This document shows, piece by piece, positions 1 to 9,291 of a stretch of DNA of 64,000 nt (its first letter is position 1; each line of letters begins with the position of its first letter). The stretch covers positions 20,774-84,773 of the forward strand of contig NZ_ALJL01000005.1 in NCBI RefSeq assembly GCF_000287675.1. Reading direction: 5' to 3'. Under the pieces are notes generated by a model. It was not told the origin of the DNA. It made no database searches and saw only the letters and a list, made by a program, of their open reading frames with translations. Source of the stretch: Lachnoanaerobaculum sp. ICM7 (lineage in GTDB: Bacteria > Bacillota > Clostridia > Lachnospirales > Lachnospiraceae). A program made the translations under genes and the position numbers.

Positions 1-479
1 TCCATTGCTCTGGTCTTCGGTATTGTAAGTGCGGCAATCTGTATATCATTTTCAGATACAAACTTTTCAAGATTATCAAGCGAATAAACTCTTGCACCTC
101 GAATTGTTTTGCCGAAAAGATTAGGGTCCACATCAAACATTCCTTTGATTAAAAAACCTCTTCTCTCAAAGTTTGCATAATTTGCAATAGCCTGTCCCAA
201 GTGACCAGCACCTATTATTATAATATTATGCTGACGGTCTATTCCCAAAATTTTTGCAATCTCATTATACAGATACCTTACATTATATCCGTATCCCTGC
301 TGTCCGAAACCTCCAAAGTTATTTAAATCCTGTCTGATTTGAGAAGCTGTAACCTTCATTCTCTCACTAAGTTCTTTTGAGGATATTCTCTCAACACCCT
401 CTTCTGACAGCTCACCTAAGTATCTATAGTATCTTGGCAGTCTTGAAATGACCGCTCTGGATATTTTTCTTTCTTCCAT
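1..479 (-). CDS. rex: Redox-sensing transcriptional repressor Rex, 3' end outside the window
   Basis: Rex senses the NADH/NAD+ ratio and represses fermentation and respiration genes. The visible 159 codons start MEERKISRAVISRLPRYYRY and give the N-terminal winged helix (residues about 1-75, with SSKELSERMKVTASQIRQDL), followed by the Rossmann NAD-binding start IIIGAGHLGQAIANY and FDVDPNLFG. The start ATG is at 479-477. The C-terminal dimerisation part lies beyond base 1, so completeness cannot be judged. A consensus promoter and a Rex-like palindrome sit just upstream, which suggests self-repression. The family assignment is firm. Confidence 0.95.
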   Translation of the reverse strand, partial: MEERKISRAVISRLPRYYRYLGELSEEGVERISSKELSERMKVTASQIRQDLNNFGGFGQQGYGYNVRYLYNEIAKILGIDRQHNIIIIGAGHLGQAIANYANFERRGFLIKGMFDVDPNLFGKTIRGARVYSLDNLEKFVSENDIQIAALTIPKTRAM

Positions 480-529
480 ATTTATTCCGTTCCAAATATC
501 AATTTATAAATTATTCTCAGCAATTCTCT

Positions 530-547
530 TTGTTAAGAATTCTACAA
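530..547 (-). promoter_or_regulatory. Candidate Rex operator
   Basis: The 18-bp imperfect palindrome TTGTTAAGAATTCTACAA resembles the TTGT(T/G)A-type Rex sites known in Firmicutes. It covers the expected transcription start of the rex promoter, about 7 nt past the -10 box, where a repressor would block initiation. One half-site matches better than the other. Autoregulation is inferred. Confidence 0.5.
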
Positions 548-549
548 TT

Positions 550-578
550 AGTATATTATCTATTAATATAAATGTCAA
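550..578 (-). promoter_or_regulatory. Promoter of rex
   Basis: On the minus strand there is TTGACA (578-573), a 17-nt spacer and TATACT (555-550), an almost ideal vegetative promoter. It points at rex and gives a 5' leader of about 65 nt. Confidence 0.8.
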
Positions 579-657
579 TACAGATATATATGGTGAATAT
601 TATATATTTTATTAAGTTTTTGAGTATATAAAGGCTTCATTTGTATCATGAATTGTC

Positions 658-687
658 TTGCATTTAAGCATGTATTTAAGCTATACT
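658..687 (+). promoter_or_regulatory. Promoter of the ABC-F gene
   Basis: TTGCAT (658-663), an 18-nt spacer and TATACT (682-687) lie upstream of the TTG start at 719. The predicted leader is only about 25 nt, too short for the long attenuating leaders found before some antibiotic-resistance ABC-F genes. Confidence 0.65.
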
Positions 688-718
688 TATGTGGATTATA
701 TGACTAAGGAGGCAAATT

Positions 719-2647
719 TTGATTTTAAATGCTACAAATATCTCAAAATCTTTCGGAAGCAATGAGATAATAAAAGATGCAAATTTTTTAGTCAATGAAC
801 ATGAAAAAGTTGCCATTGTCGGTGTAAACGGTGCCGGAAAAACCACACTACTAAAAATACTTACAGGTGAGGAACGTGCCGACAGCGGCAATGTTATACT
901 TGCAAAGGATGCAAAACTCGGATATCTAAGACAGATAAATAATGTTGATTCTACTCTAAGTATTATAGATGAATTATATACAGTTATAGAGCATATCCTT
1001 AACATGGAAAAAAGAATGTTAGAGATGCAGGAACAGATGCAACACCTCTCAGGCGAGGAACTTGAAGCGTTATATTCTTCATATACCGCTCTGACACATA
1101 GCTATGAGCTGATGGACGGGTATGCTGCAAAAAGTAAAGTTATCGGTATTTTAAAAGGACTTGGATTTAATGAAAATGACTTTGAAAGAAAGATAAATAC
1201 ATTATCAGGAGGCCAAAAAACAAGAGTTTTCCTTGCAAAGTTACTCTTAGAAGAACCGGATATTATCTTACTTGATGAGCCGACAAACCATTTGGACCTT
1301 CGCAGTATAGAATGGCTTGAATCCTATCTTTTAAACTATAAAGGAGCTGTAATCATAGTTTCACATGACAGATATTTTCTTGATAAGATAGTAAGCAAGG
1401 TTATAGATATAGAAAACGCCGAAGTTCAGATGTATTCCGGAAATTATTCAGACTTCTCAGCAAAAAAGCAGATGCTTTTAGATGCCAAAATGAAGGAATA
1501 TTTGAATCAGCAACAGGAAATAAAACATCAGGAAGCAGTTATTACAAAGCTTAAGCAGTTCAACAGAGAAAAGTCGATAAAAAGAGCCGAGAGCCGTCAA
1601 AAACAACTTGAAAAGATAGATAGAGTTGAAGCTCCGGTTACCCATATAGAGAATATGAAACTCTCTTTGGATATTTCAAAAGAAAGTGGTAAAGATGTTA
1701 TTACGGTACATGATTTGTCAAAGAGTTTTGATGAAAAGCATTTATTCTCAAATATAAACTTTGAAATCAAAAGAGGAGAAAGAGTTGCTATTATAGGTGA
1801 TAACGGTACAGGAAAGACTACTCTTCTAAAGATTATAAACGGTCTTTTATCTCCGGATACAGGTGAAGTAATCTACGGATCAAATGTTTCCATTGCATAC
1901 TATGATCAGGAACATCAAGTACTTCATATGGACAAGACTTTGTTTGATGAGATTTCAGATACTTACCCTGAGATGAACAATACTCAAATAAGAAACATAC
2001 TTGCAGCTTTTCTCTTTACAGGTGAGGATGTATTTAAAAAAATCGGTGATTTATCCGGTGGAGAAAGAGGCAGAGTATCTTTGGTAAAGCTTATGTTATC
2101 AAAAGCAAACTTCCTGCTTTTGGATGAGCCTACAAACCATTTGGATATTCTGAGTAAAGATGTACTTGAAAGTGCTTTAAACAGTTTCCCCGGCACCATT
2201 TGCTATGTCTCACATGACAGATATTTTATCAATAAGACAGCAACCAGGATTCTTGATCTTACAGGAAACAGATTACTTAACTATATAGGAAATTATGATT
2301 ACTATATTGAAAAAAGAGAAGCTGTAGAAGGTGCAGCAAATCTTTCTGTAAATAACATAGAAGAAAAACCGGCAGAGGTCTCCGATTCCAAGCAGGAATG
2401 GATTGAAAACAAGAATGCACAAGCGCAAAAGAAAAAAATCACAAATGCATTAAACAAATGTGAAAAGGAAATAGAAAAGATTGAAGAAAAACTTGGACTC
2501 ATAGATGAGGAATTTGCCAATCCTGAGATTTCCTCAAATGTAGGTAAGCTTATGGAACTACAAAAAGAAAAAACGGCTCTGGAAGAAAAGCTTGAAAAGC
2601 TTATGAATGAGTGGGAAGAGTTGACTTTAAGTCTGGAGGAAAATTAA
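719..2647 (+). CDS. ABC-F family ATP-binding protein (ribosome-associated ATPase)
   Basis: ABC-F proteins are soluble twin ATPases that act at the ribosomal E site; none has a membrane domain. The 642 residues show ABC domain 1 (Walker A GVNGAGKT 35-42, LSGGQ 162-166, Walker B LLDEPTNHLD 184-193), a charged linker (about 245-305), ABC domain 2 (Walker A 360-367, LSGGE 445-449, Walker B 466-475) and a C-terminal coiled coil from about 565. The start is TTG at 719, chosen because AAGGAGG at 706-712 lies 6 nt upstream; a nearby ATG at 700 is in another frame. Length and the C-terminal coiled coil fit the Uup/YdiF/YfmR groups. A housekeeping role is more likely than drug resistance, but this is inferred. 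Confidence 0.9.
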   Translation: MILNATNISKSFGSNEIIKDANFLVNEHEKVAIVGVNGAGKTTLLKILTGEERADSGNVILAKDAKLGYLRQINNVDSTLSIIDELYTVIEHILNMEKRMLEMQEQMQHLSGEELEALYSSYTALTHSYELMDGYAAKSKVIGILKGLGFNENDFERKINTLSGGQKTRVFLAKLLLEEPDIILLDEPTNHLDLRSIEWLESYLLNYKGAVIIVSHDRYFLDKIVSKVIDIENAEVQMYSGNYSDFSAKKQMLLDAKMKEYLNQQQEIKHQEAVITKLKQFNREKSIKRAESRQKQLEKIDRVEAPVTHIENMKLSLDISKESGKDVITVHDLSKSFDEKHLFSNINFEIKRGERVAIIGDNGTGKTTLLKIINGLLSPDTGEVIYGSNVSIAYYDQEHQVLHMDKTLFDEISDTYPEMNNTQIRNILAAFLFTGEDVFKKIGDLSGGERGRVSLVKLMLSKANFLLLDEPTNHLDILSKDVLESALNSFPGTICYVSHDRYFINKTATRILDLTGNRLLNYIGNYDYYIEKREAVEGAANLSVNNIEEKPAEVSDSKQEWIENKNAQAQKKKITNALNKCEKEIEKIEEKLGLIDEEFANPEISSNVGKLMELQKEKTALEEKLEKLMNEWEELTLSLEEN

Positions 2648-2648
2648 T

Positions 2649-2861
2649 ATGAAAATAAAAAAGTTTTTTGCAATAATAATCTTACTTTTACTTATATTCA
2701 GTTTAATCTCAACTGTTTTTGTTGCAATATTCTCAGACAATATCAGATTGCTTTTTGTTTTCTTATTTATAGATATTGTAATGCCGGTAATAATATATGC
2801 ATATCTGGTAATAACAAAACAGATACGAAATCTTGATAAAAAAGATGATTATAAGGAATAG
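2649..2861 (+). CDS. Small two-helix membrane protein, unknown function
   Basis: This 70-residue protein starts one base after the ABC-F stop, and its ribosome site (CTGGAGG) lies inside the 3' end of that gene, so the two are translationally linked. Residues about 5-30 and 34-57 are hydrophobic and the tail is charged (QIRNLDKKDDYKE). I recognise no family. Tight spacing with its own Shine-Dalgarno sequence supports a real gene. A terminator follows at 2897-2932. Confidence 0.7.
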   Translation: MKIKKFFAIIILLLLIFSLISTVFVAIFSDNIRLLFVFLFIDIVMPVIIYAYLVITKQIRNLDKKDDYKE

Positions 2862-2896
2862 CAAAGCAACTATAATAAAGTATTCATTTTAAATTT

Positions 2897-2932
2897 GAGA
2901 GTGTGGCTTAAATTAGTTCCACTCTCTTTTTT
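2897..2932 (+). terminator. Rho-independent terminator after the ABC-F operon
   Basis: GAGAGTG (2897-2903) pairs with CACTCTC (2920-2926) across a roughly 16-nt loop and is followed by six T residues. Confidence 0.8.
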
Positions 2933-3016
2933 GATATTTAGTTTTCCATTTTTGTTGTATTTGTGCTTACCAAGTGATATGATGTAAGCATAATTACAAC
3001 AAGAATAGAGGATACT

Positions 3017-3610
3017 ATGGATTATATAAATAAAATAAAAGAAAAATTAAAAAATAACGGCGGTGTAATAACAAGTAAAGAGTTTACAAGCTCTAACATC
3101 CCTACTATTTATCTAACACGGATGGTTGAAACAGGTGAGTTGATTCGCATAGATAGAGGAATTTATATAAATTCAAGTGGTGATTATGATGAGTATTCTT
3201 TTTTTCAAAATAAATATACAGTAGCTATTTTTTCTTATGTATCAGCCTTATATCTTCAGGGATTTACGGATATAATTCCACTTGAAATTGAAGCCACAGT
3301 ATATAAAGGATACAATAAACATAGAATAAACAGTAACGTTAGAATTCACTATGTAAAGAAAGAAATTTATGATATGGGTATAACAGATTGTCAAACTATG
3401 TTTGGAAATACTGTAAAAGTATACAATTTAGAAAGAACTATTTGTGATCTTATTAAAAATAGAAATGAAGTGGAAACAGAATTACTTTCCAAAACTCTTA
3501 ACAGGTATATTAAATATTCATATAAAGATTTAAATAGACTCTATGAATATTCTAAAAAAATGAAAATATATGAAAAAGTAAAAAAAGTTATGGAGATTCT
3601 CTATGAATAA
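3017..3610 (+). CDS. abiEi: AbiEi-type antitoxin / transcriptional regulator (type IV toxin-antitoxin)
   Basis: AbiEi antitoxins carry an N-terminal winged helix and repress their own operon, and their C-terminal domain counteracts the AbiEii nucleotidyltransferase. Residues about 1-55 look like that winged helix (GGVITSKEFTSSNIPTIYLTRM, ELIRIDRGIYIN); the rest has the typical YVSALYLQGFTDIIP and NLERTICDLIKNR segments. Its length (197 aa) is usual. It overlaps the following toxin gene by 8 bp, as expected for co-translated pairs. Start: ATG 3017 with AGAGGA just upstream. Such pairs are often part of phage-defence or mobile DNA. Confidence 0.85.
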   Translation: MDYINKIKEKLKNNGGVITSKEFTSSNIPTIYLTRMVETGELIRIDRGIYINSSGDYDEYSFFQNKYTVAIFSYVSALYLQGFTDIIPLEIEATVYKGYNKHRINSNVRIHYVKKEIYDMGITDCQTMFGNTVKVYNLERTICDLIKNRNEVETELLSKTLNRYIKYSYKDLNRLYEYSKKMKIYEKVKKVMEILYE

Positions 3611-4436
3611 AGATAAACTTAGATCATTATGTCAAAAGCTTTCAAAAGAAACAGGACTCAGTTTTAATTCAATACAAACACACTATTTTTTAGAGAGTAT
3701 TTTAGAAAAAATATCAATAAGTGATGAGAGTAATAATTTTATTTTTAAAGGTGGATTTCTACTTTCTAATGTAATAGGAATAAGGCAAAGAAGTACTGTC
3801 GATATTGATTTTTTGATAAGAAAATTCACACTTACAGAGGAAAATATAAAGCAAAGATTTGAAAAAATTCTTAGCAGTGGGTATGATAACGGAATCACTT
3901 ACACAATTCAGAAAATAGAAGAAATCCGTAAAGAAGATGAGTATGGAGGATTTAGAATTACAGTTCTTTGTAGGCTCGAAAATATTAGACAGATTATCCC
4001 TCTTGATATAGCAACCGGAGACCCGATTACACCAAGTGATATATCATATAATTATAAAAGCATTTTCAGTGACAGTTTATTTAAAATATGTGCATACAAT
4101 ATAGAAACTATTCTTGCTGAGAAAATTCATACAGTTTATTATAGGGGAATATTTAACAGTAGGAGTAAGGACTTTTATGATATTTATATTTTATACCGTT
4201 TGAAAAGCGAAAAAATAAACTATGATATGTTAAGAAATGCATGTCAAAATACTTTTAAATATAGAAGTACAGATTTTATAATTGACAGTATTATAAATCT
4301 AATATCCAAATTAAAATCGGAAAAAGATATTAGGATAAGATGGAAAAACTATCAAAGAAGATTTAGATATGCGGAAGAAATCAGCTTTGATGAAGTAATA
4401 GATACAGTAATAGAAATGGTCGAAAAAATAAAATAA
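3603..4436 (+). CDS. abiEii: AbiEii/AbiGii family nucleotidyltransferase toxin
   Basis: AbiEii toxins belong to the DNA polymerase beta-like nucleotidyltransferase superfamily; characterised members are bacteriostatic. Here the signature is intact: KGGFLLSNVIGIRQRST followed by VDIDF (about residues 49-72, giving the GG and the two metal-binding aspartates), and RSKDFYDIYIL (about 188-198) for the later conserved motif. Its 277 residues fit the family. It is coupled to abiEi by an 8-bp overlap. Nothing suggests inactivation. Only the sequence class is clear; the nucleotide and target cannot be read from it. Confidence 0.85.
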   Translation: MNKDKLRSLCQKLSKETGLSFNSIQTHYFLESILEKISISDESNNFIFKGGFLLSNVIGIRQRSTVDIDFLIRKFTLTEENIKQRFEKILSSGYDNGITYTIQKIEEIRKEDEYGGFRITVLCRLENIRQIIPLDIATGDPITPSDISYNYKSIFSDSLFKICAYNIETILAEKIHTVYYRGIFNSRSKDFYDIYILYRLKSEKINYDMLRNACQNTFKYRSTDFIIDSIINLISKLKSEKDIRIRWKNYQRRFRYAEEISFDEVIDTVIEMVEKIK

Positions 4437-4465
4437 CTTAAAAAGTAAAGTATTTGTATGTAAAT

Positions 4466-4494
4466 AAACGACCGGCTTATTAAGTCGGTCGTTT
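4466..4494. terminator. Bidirectional terminator between abiEii and topA
   Basis: A 14-bp stem (4466-4479 with 4481-4494, one G-T wobble) begins with AAA and ends with TTT. It separates the convergent toxin and topA transcripts. Confidence 0.8.
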
Positions 4495-4506
4495 AACTTT
4501 AAATAT

Positions 4507-6585
4507 TTATTCTTCTTTAGGCTTATTCTCGGAATATCCGCATTCTTCATTCATGCAAAGAAGCTTATTTCCCTTCTCAACCATATATGAACCGCATTTT
4601 GGACAGGCTATAGAAGAAGGCTTATTCCATGACATAAAGTCACATTCGGGCGCATTGCTGCAACCATAATATATTCTGCCCTTCTTAGTCTTCTTTATTA
4701 CAACCTCTCCGTCACATTTAGGACATTTAACCCCTATCTTTTCAAGATACGGCTTTGTGTTCTTACAATCAGGGAATCCCGGACATGCTAAAAACTTTCC
4801 ATGTGGGCCGTATTTTATAACCATATTTCTTCCACAGTTTTCACATATTACATCTGTTACTTCATCTGCAAGCTTTACATTTTCAAGTTCCTTTGAAGCC
4901 TGCTCAACTGCCGACTCCAAATCCGGATAAAAGTTTGATACTACAGTTTTCCAGTTTACACTTCCGTCACCTACAGAATCCAGTAATTGCTCAAGATTTG
5001 CTGTAAATTCCTTATCTACTATACTCCCGAAATAATTAACCATCATGGAGTTTACTATCTGTCCGAGCTCGGTAACATAAAGATTTTTCTGCTCTTTTAC
5101 AATGTAATGTCTTGCAAGAATTGTGGTAATAGTAGGTGCATATGTTGACGGACGTCCTATTCCCTGCTCTTCCAATGCCTTTACAAGACTTGCCTCCGTA
5201 AAATGTGCAGGTGGTTGTGTAAAATGTTGTACATCCAAAAGTTTTTCAAGTTTAAGCTCATCTCCTACCTTAAGCTTTCCTATAATAGCATCCGAACTAA
5301 CCTTTTCTTCATCATCGTCAGTATAAACACTCATAAATCCTTCAAAAACTATTTTTGAGCCTGACATTGTAAAAATATAATCTCCTGCACTAAGTTTCAC
5401 TGAAGTGGTCTTATACTTCGCATTTTCCATTCTGCTGGCAACAAATCTCTTCCATATAAGCTGATATAGCCTGAAAAGTTCTCTTGGCAATGATTCTTTA
5501 ACCATTGCAGGAGTAAGATTTACATCTGTAGGTCTTATAGCCTCGTGTGCATCCTGAACATTATTGTTATTTGTTTTTGTGACAACATTTTTTGAAACAT
5601 ACTCAGGTCCGTAGCTCTTACCTACAAAATCTCTTGCCGCGGCATCAGCCTCGGCAGCTATTCTTGTTGAGTCTGTACGCAAATATGTAATAAGAGCAAT
5701 TGTACCCTTACCCTTTACCTCCACACCTTCATATAATTGCTGTGCAAGTCTCATTGTCTTTTGAGTTGAATAATTTAACTTTTTGCTGGCTTCCTGTTGC
5801 AAGGTAGATGTTGTAAAAGGAATTGGAGCTTTCTTTACTCTTTCACCTTCATTTATCTCTGAAACTATATATGAAGCACCTTTTAAAGCCTTTAATATTT
5901 TATCCATCTCTGCTTTATTGTTTATGGCAAGCTTACTCTTTTTACCATAAAACTTGGCATTTACAGTCTTTTTTGAGTGCTCGGTCAAAAGCTCAGCTTC
6001 AAGTGTCCAATACTCTTCCGGAATAAACTCATCTATCTGTGCCTCTCTGTCACATATCATTCGAAGAGCTACAGACTGTACTCTACCTGCAGACAATCCT
6101 CTTTTTACCTTTGCCCAAAGTAAAGGGCTGATAGAGTAACCCACCATTCTATCCAGTACTCTTCTGGCCTGCTGAGCATCCACAAGATTCATATCCAGAT
6201 TTCTTGGATGCTTGATAGCCTCTTTTATAGCATTTTTTGTAATCTCATTAAAACTGATTCTATACACCTTCTTCTCACTGTCTTCAAGCTTTAAAGCCTT
6301 TGACAGATGCCAACTGATTGCCTCACCTTCACGGTCAGGGTCGGTTGCGAGATATATTTTATCAGCTTTTTTAACATCTTTTTTCAGTTTAGCAAGTAAC
6401 TCGCCCTTGCCTCTTATGGTAATATATTTCGGTTCAAAGTCATTTTCGACATCAATACCCATTGTGGATTTCGGCAAATCTCTCACATGTCCGTTTGACG
6501 CCGTAACTTCATACCCCGAACCCAAATATTTTTTAATAGTCTTTACCTTTGCAGGCGACTCCACTATCACTAAACTTCCAGCCAT
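4507..6585 (-). CDS. topA: DNA topoisomerase I (type IA)
   Basis: Relaxes negative supercoils by transient single-strand cleavage. Toprim motifs are present: E9 in IVESPAK and DPDRE at 82-86. The active-site tyrosine is Y301 in TYLRTDSTR. The C-terminus has three Cys4 zinc ribbons (CENCGRN..., CPKCDGE..., CPKCGSY...), the usual DNA-binding tail of Firmicutes TopA. Length 692 aa is normal. ATG at 6585 is preceded by AAGGGG. It lies 12 bp after dprA, the same dprA-topA order as in Bacillus subtilis. Confidence 0.97.
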   Translation of the reverse strand: MAGSLVIVESPAKVKTIKKYLGSGYEVTASNGHVRDLPKSTMGIDVENDFEPKYITIRGKGELLAKLKKDVKKADKIYLATDPDREGEAISWHLSKALKLEDSEKKVYRISFNEITKNAIKEAIKHPRNLDMNLVDAQQARRVLDRMVGYSISPLLWAKVKRGLSAGRVQSVALRMICDREAQIDEFIPEEYWTLEAELLTEHSKKTVNAKFYGKKSKLAINNKAEMDKILKALKGASYIVSEINEGERVKKAPIPFTTSTLQQEASKKLNYSTQKTMRLAQQLYEGVEVKGKGTIALITYLRTDSTRIAAEADAAARDFVGKSYGPEYVSKNVVTKTNNNNVQDAHEAIRPTDVNLTPAMVKESLPRELFRLYQLIWKRFVASRMENAKYKTTSVKLSAGDYIFTMSGSKIVFEGFMSVYTDDDEEKVSSDAIIGKLKVGDELKLEKLLDVQHFTQPPAHFTEASLVKALEEQGIGRPSTYAPTITTILARHYIVKEQKNLYVTELGQIVNSMMVNYFGSIVDKEFTANLEQLLDSVGDGSVNWKTVVSNFYPDLESAVEQASKELENVKLADEVTDVICENCGRNMVIKYGPHGKFLACPGFPDCKNTKPYLEKIGVKCPKCDGEVVIKKTKKGRIYYGCSNAPECDFMSWNKPSSIACPKCGSYMVEKGNKLLCMNEECGYSENKPKEE

Positions 6586-6597
6586 CTTAACCCCTTA

Positions 6598-7713
6598 CTA
6601 ACTTAATCTCTTACAATAATAATTTGATGATACTTGTACGATAAAACCTTCCAATTCAAGTAATAAAAGTGAGCTAAGCACTTGAGAGATGTCTAAAGCG
6701 CTTTCTTTAATTATGTCATCTATATATTTCGGTTTTAAATCAAGGCAACTATAAACCTTTTTATCATTCTTTGCAAGTATATTAGCGTTTTTTTCATCAT
6801 ATACTTGAATTTTTTTATCAACATTAAGATCAAGTGCTTCCAAAATATCCGTAGGTGAGGTTATAATACCTGCACCGTCAGATATCAATTTATTACATCC
6901 AAGACTCATACAATCTGTTATTCTACCGGGAAGTGCAAACACTTCTCTGCCCTGTTCTATGGCATGTGTAGCTGTTATAAGTGAACCTGACTTTAATCTC
7001 GCTTCAATTACTACAGTAATATCCGCCAGACCTGAAATAATACGATTTCTAATAGGAAAATTAAACTTTAAAGGATTTGTACCCAAAGGAAATTCAGATA
7101 TAACACCCCCAAAGCCTTCATTACATAACTTATTGTATAGAGTAAAATTGCTATCAGGATAACATACATTTACTCCTGTGCCAAGTACTGCATAAGTTTT
7201 TCCTTTAGAAATAACAGCACCTTCATGTGCCATGCTGTCAACGCCAAGTGCCATACCGCTTATTATATCCACATCATTTGCCGCAAGTTCCTGTGCAATG
7301 AACTTTGCCATTCCAAGTCCATATTCACTTGCACCTCTACTGCCCACTATTGCCACACTCTTTCTCTGTCTTGGAATATCACCTTTTACAAATATGCCGA
7401 AAGGATAATCTCTCAAGTCCAAAAGCTTTTTTGGATATTCATCTTCAAATGGAAGAATAAATTTTATTTTTCTTTCATCCAAAGACAGATATTTTTCATG
7501 TAGTTCATTTAGTTTGATTTTTAATCCTAAAACAGCCTTAATTTGCTTTTCTCTTAGTTTTACTTTCATTTTTAAATTTTCAAAGTTCATTTCAAAAATA
7601 CTGTACAAAGGCTTTATATTCTCATATATAGCACGCTTTGAAGCATAACCAAGCTCCGCTAAACTTGACAGAAAAAACATTGCTTCTCTATCTGAGATAT
7701 TATTTATCTGCAT
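6598..7713 (-). CDS. dprA: DNA-processing protein DprA (Smf)
   Basis: DprA binds incoming single-stranded DNA and loads RecA during natural transformation. The Rossmann-like domain shows VGSRGASEYG (123-132), SGMALGVDSMAH (152-163), NRIISGL (223-229) and EARLKSGSLITA (237-248). A helix-hairpin-helix-like start and a C-terminal winged helix (about 305-371) complete the family layout. 371 residues. It is 9 bp from the comM-like gene upstream and 12 bp from topA downstream, so the three form one operon. Presence alone does not prove competence. Confidence 0.95.
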   Translation of the reverse strand: MQINNISDREAMFFLSSLAELGYASKRAIYENIKPLYSIFEMNFENLKMKVKLREKQIKAVLGLKIKLNELHEKYLSLDERKIKFILPFEDEYPKKLLDLRDYPFGIFVKGDIPRQRKSVAIVGSRGASEYGLGMAKFIAQELAANDVDIISGMALGVDSMAHEGAVISKGKTYAVLGTGVNVCYPDSNFTLYNKLCNEGFGGVISEFPLGTNPLKFNFPIRNRIISGLADITVVIEARLKSGSLITATHAIEQGREVFALPGRITDCMSLGCNKLISDGAGIITSPTDILEALDLNVDKKIQVYDEKNANILAKNDKKVYSCLDLKPKYIDDIIKESALDISQVLSSLLLLELEGFIVQVSSNYYCKRLS

Positions 7714-7722
7714 ATATCCTCC

Positions 7723-9237
7723 TTACCAATATTTATCTTCTAAAGAGCGATATGATATAGCCTCACATATATCATCATGCTCAATATTTTTATGTTCATT
7801 AAAGTCGGCAACTGTCCTTGCAACTTTTAATATTTTATGAAGTCCTCTTACGCTCATTTTCTTCATCTCATATAAATCAGATAGGAAAACATCATCATTC
7901 TTTTTTAAATTGCAAAATTTATTTATAAGACCTGCCGGAATTTCAGAGTTATAAGAAAACCCATAATCTTTATATCGGTTCAGCTGTATCTGCCTTACTT
8001 TTTCTATGTAGCTTTTTATTTCCTCACTGCTGATATTTTTAAAATCACCCTTAAGTTCCTCATACTTTATCAAAGAAGTTTCAACTGTAATATCTATTCT
8101 GTCAAGTAAAGGTTTTGATATTCGTGACAGATATTTCTTTACTTGTGCCTCATTACAACTGCATTTGCTTCTGTCAGGATAGTATCCGCATTTACAAGGA
8201 TTTGTAGCGGCCACCAGCATAAAATCGGCAGGATACTCAATACTTGCATTTACTCTTGCAATACTGACTGTTTTATTTTCCATAGGCTGCCTGAGTACTT
8301 CTATGGTATTTGTCTTAAACTCAGCCAACTCATCTAGAAACAGCACTCCCTTATGTGCCAGAGAAATCTCACCAGGCTTAGGTATCCTTCCACCTCCTGA
8401 AAGTGCCTGTGGAGAAACACTGTGATGTGGATCCCTATATGGTCTTATCTTTAATACAGGCTCTTTTGAATTAAGCAGTCCGCATACGCTGTATATCTTT
8501 GAAACTTCCAAAGCCTCTTCATCACTCATATTAGGCATTATTCCCGGAATTCTTTTTGCAATCATACTTTTACCTGTACCTGCAGGTCCTATAAATAATA
8601 TGTTATGCCTTCCTGCAACAGCAATCTGTACAGCCCTTTTTAGTAATATCTGTCCGTTTACATCTGAAAAGTCACTGTATTCTTTTCTATCAGGAATTTG
8701 TGTTTGAATATTTTCTGAATAAGTTTTTTCACCGTTTAGAATTTCAATAAGATCTTTTAGATTTTTTATTCCGAAATTTTTAATGCCTGTAACTATATTT
8801 GCCTCTGCCAGATTATCATATGGAAGAAAAACATTTTCAAAGTCGTTTTCTTTTGCAAAAATCACAATCGGTAGTATACCTCTTATAGGAAGTAATTCAC
8901 CGCTTAGTGAAAGCTCTCCCACAAAGAGTGATTTGTTTAATATATTTGATTTTATTGTTCCAAGTGCCTCAAGTATTGATATGGCAATAGGTAAATCATA
9001 GCCACAACCTTCTTTTTTAATTTCTGCGGGGGAAAGATTAATAACGATTTTTCTGGGATAAAAAGAATATTTAGAATTTTTTATTGCGGTCTTTACTCTG
9101 TCTGCCGCCTCTTTGACTTCACCGGATAGAGAACCTATAAGAATTATTCCCGGTAGACCGTCACCAATATCGGTTTCACAACAGACATGAAATGCATTGA
9201 TACCTAAAAGACCTGCTGTATGTATTTTACTAAGCAT
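7723..9237 (-). CDS. YifB/ComM family Mg-chelatase-like AAA+ ATPase
   Basis: ComM in Vibrio and Haemophilus is a hexameric helicase that promotes branch migration during transformation; YifB is the general name. It has an N-terminal Lon-protease-like S5 fold (about 1-170), Walker A GPAGTGKS (217-224), Walker B VLFLDE (298-303) and a cysteine cluster TNPCKCGYYPDRSKCSC (about 346-364), plus a C-terminal chelatase domain. 504 aa, normal length. ATG 9237 has AAAGGAG upstream. Adjacent to dprA, which supports a DNA-uptake role. Confidence 0.92.
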   Translation of the reverse strand: MLSKIHTAGLLGINAFHVCCETDIGDGLPGIILIGSLSGEVKEAADRVKTAIKNSKYSFYPRKIVINLSPAEIKKEGCGYDLPIAISILEALGTIKSNILNKSLFVGELSLSGELLPIRGILPIVIFAKENDFENVFLPYDNLAEANIVTGIKNFGIKNLKDLIEILNGEKTYSENIQTQIPDRKEYSDFSDVNGQILLKRAVQIAVAGRHNILFIGPAGTGKSMIAKRIPGIMPNMSDEEALEVSKIYSVCGLLNSKEPVLKIRPYRDPHHSVSPQALSGGGRIPKPGEISLAHKGVLFLDELAEFKTNTIEVLRQPMENKTVSIARVNASIEYPADFMLVAATNPCKCGYYPDRSKCSCNEAQVKKYLSRISKPLLDRIDITVETSLIKYEELKGDFKNISSEEIKSYIEKVRQIQLNRYKDYGFSYNSEIPAGLINKFCNLKKNDDVFLSDLYEMKKMSVRGLHKILKVARTVADFNEHKNIEHDDICEAISYRSLEDKYW

Positions 9238-9254
9238 AATCTCCTTTATAAACC

Positions 9255-9278
9255 GCCTTACGGAAAACTCCGTAAGGC
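9255..9278 (-). terminator. Perfect 10-bp hairpin between galE and the comM-like gene
   Basis: GCCTTACGGA (9255-9264) pairs with TCCGTAAGGC (9269-9278) over a 4-nt loop. On the minus strand only GGTTTATAAA follows, a poor T-tract, so it may be a weak terminator or a processing/stabilising hairpin rather than an efficient stop. Confidence 0.55.
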
Positions 9279-9291
9279 AGATAATTTATAT

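Noticed and set aside
719..2647. Antibiotic-resistance ABC-F call
   Set aside because: Length, C-terminal coiled coil and the short leader fit housekeeping ABC-F groups better; no resistance class signature was seen.
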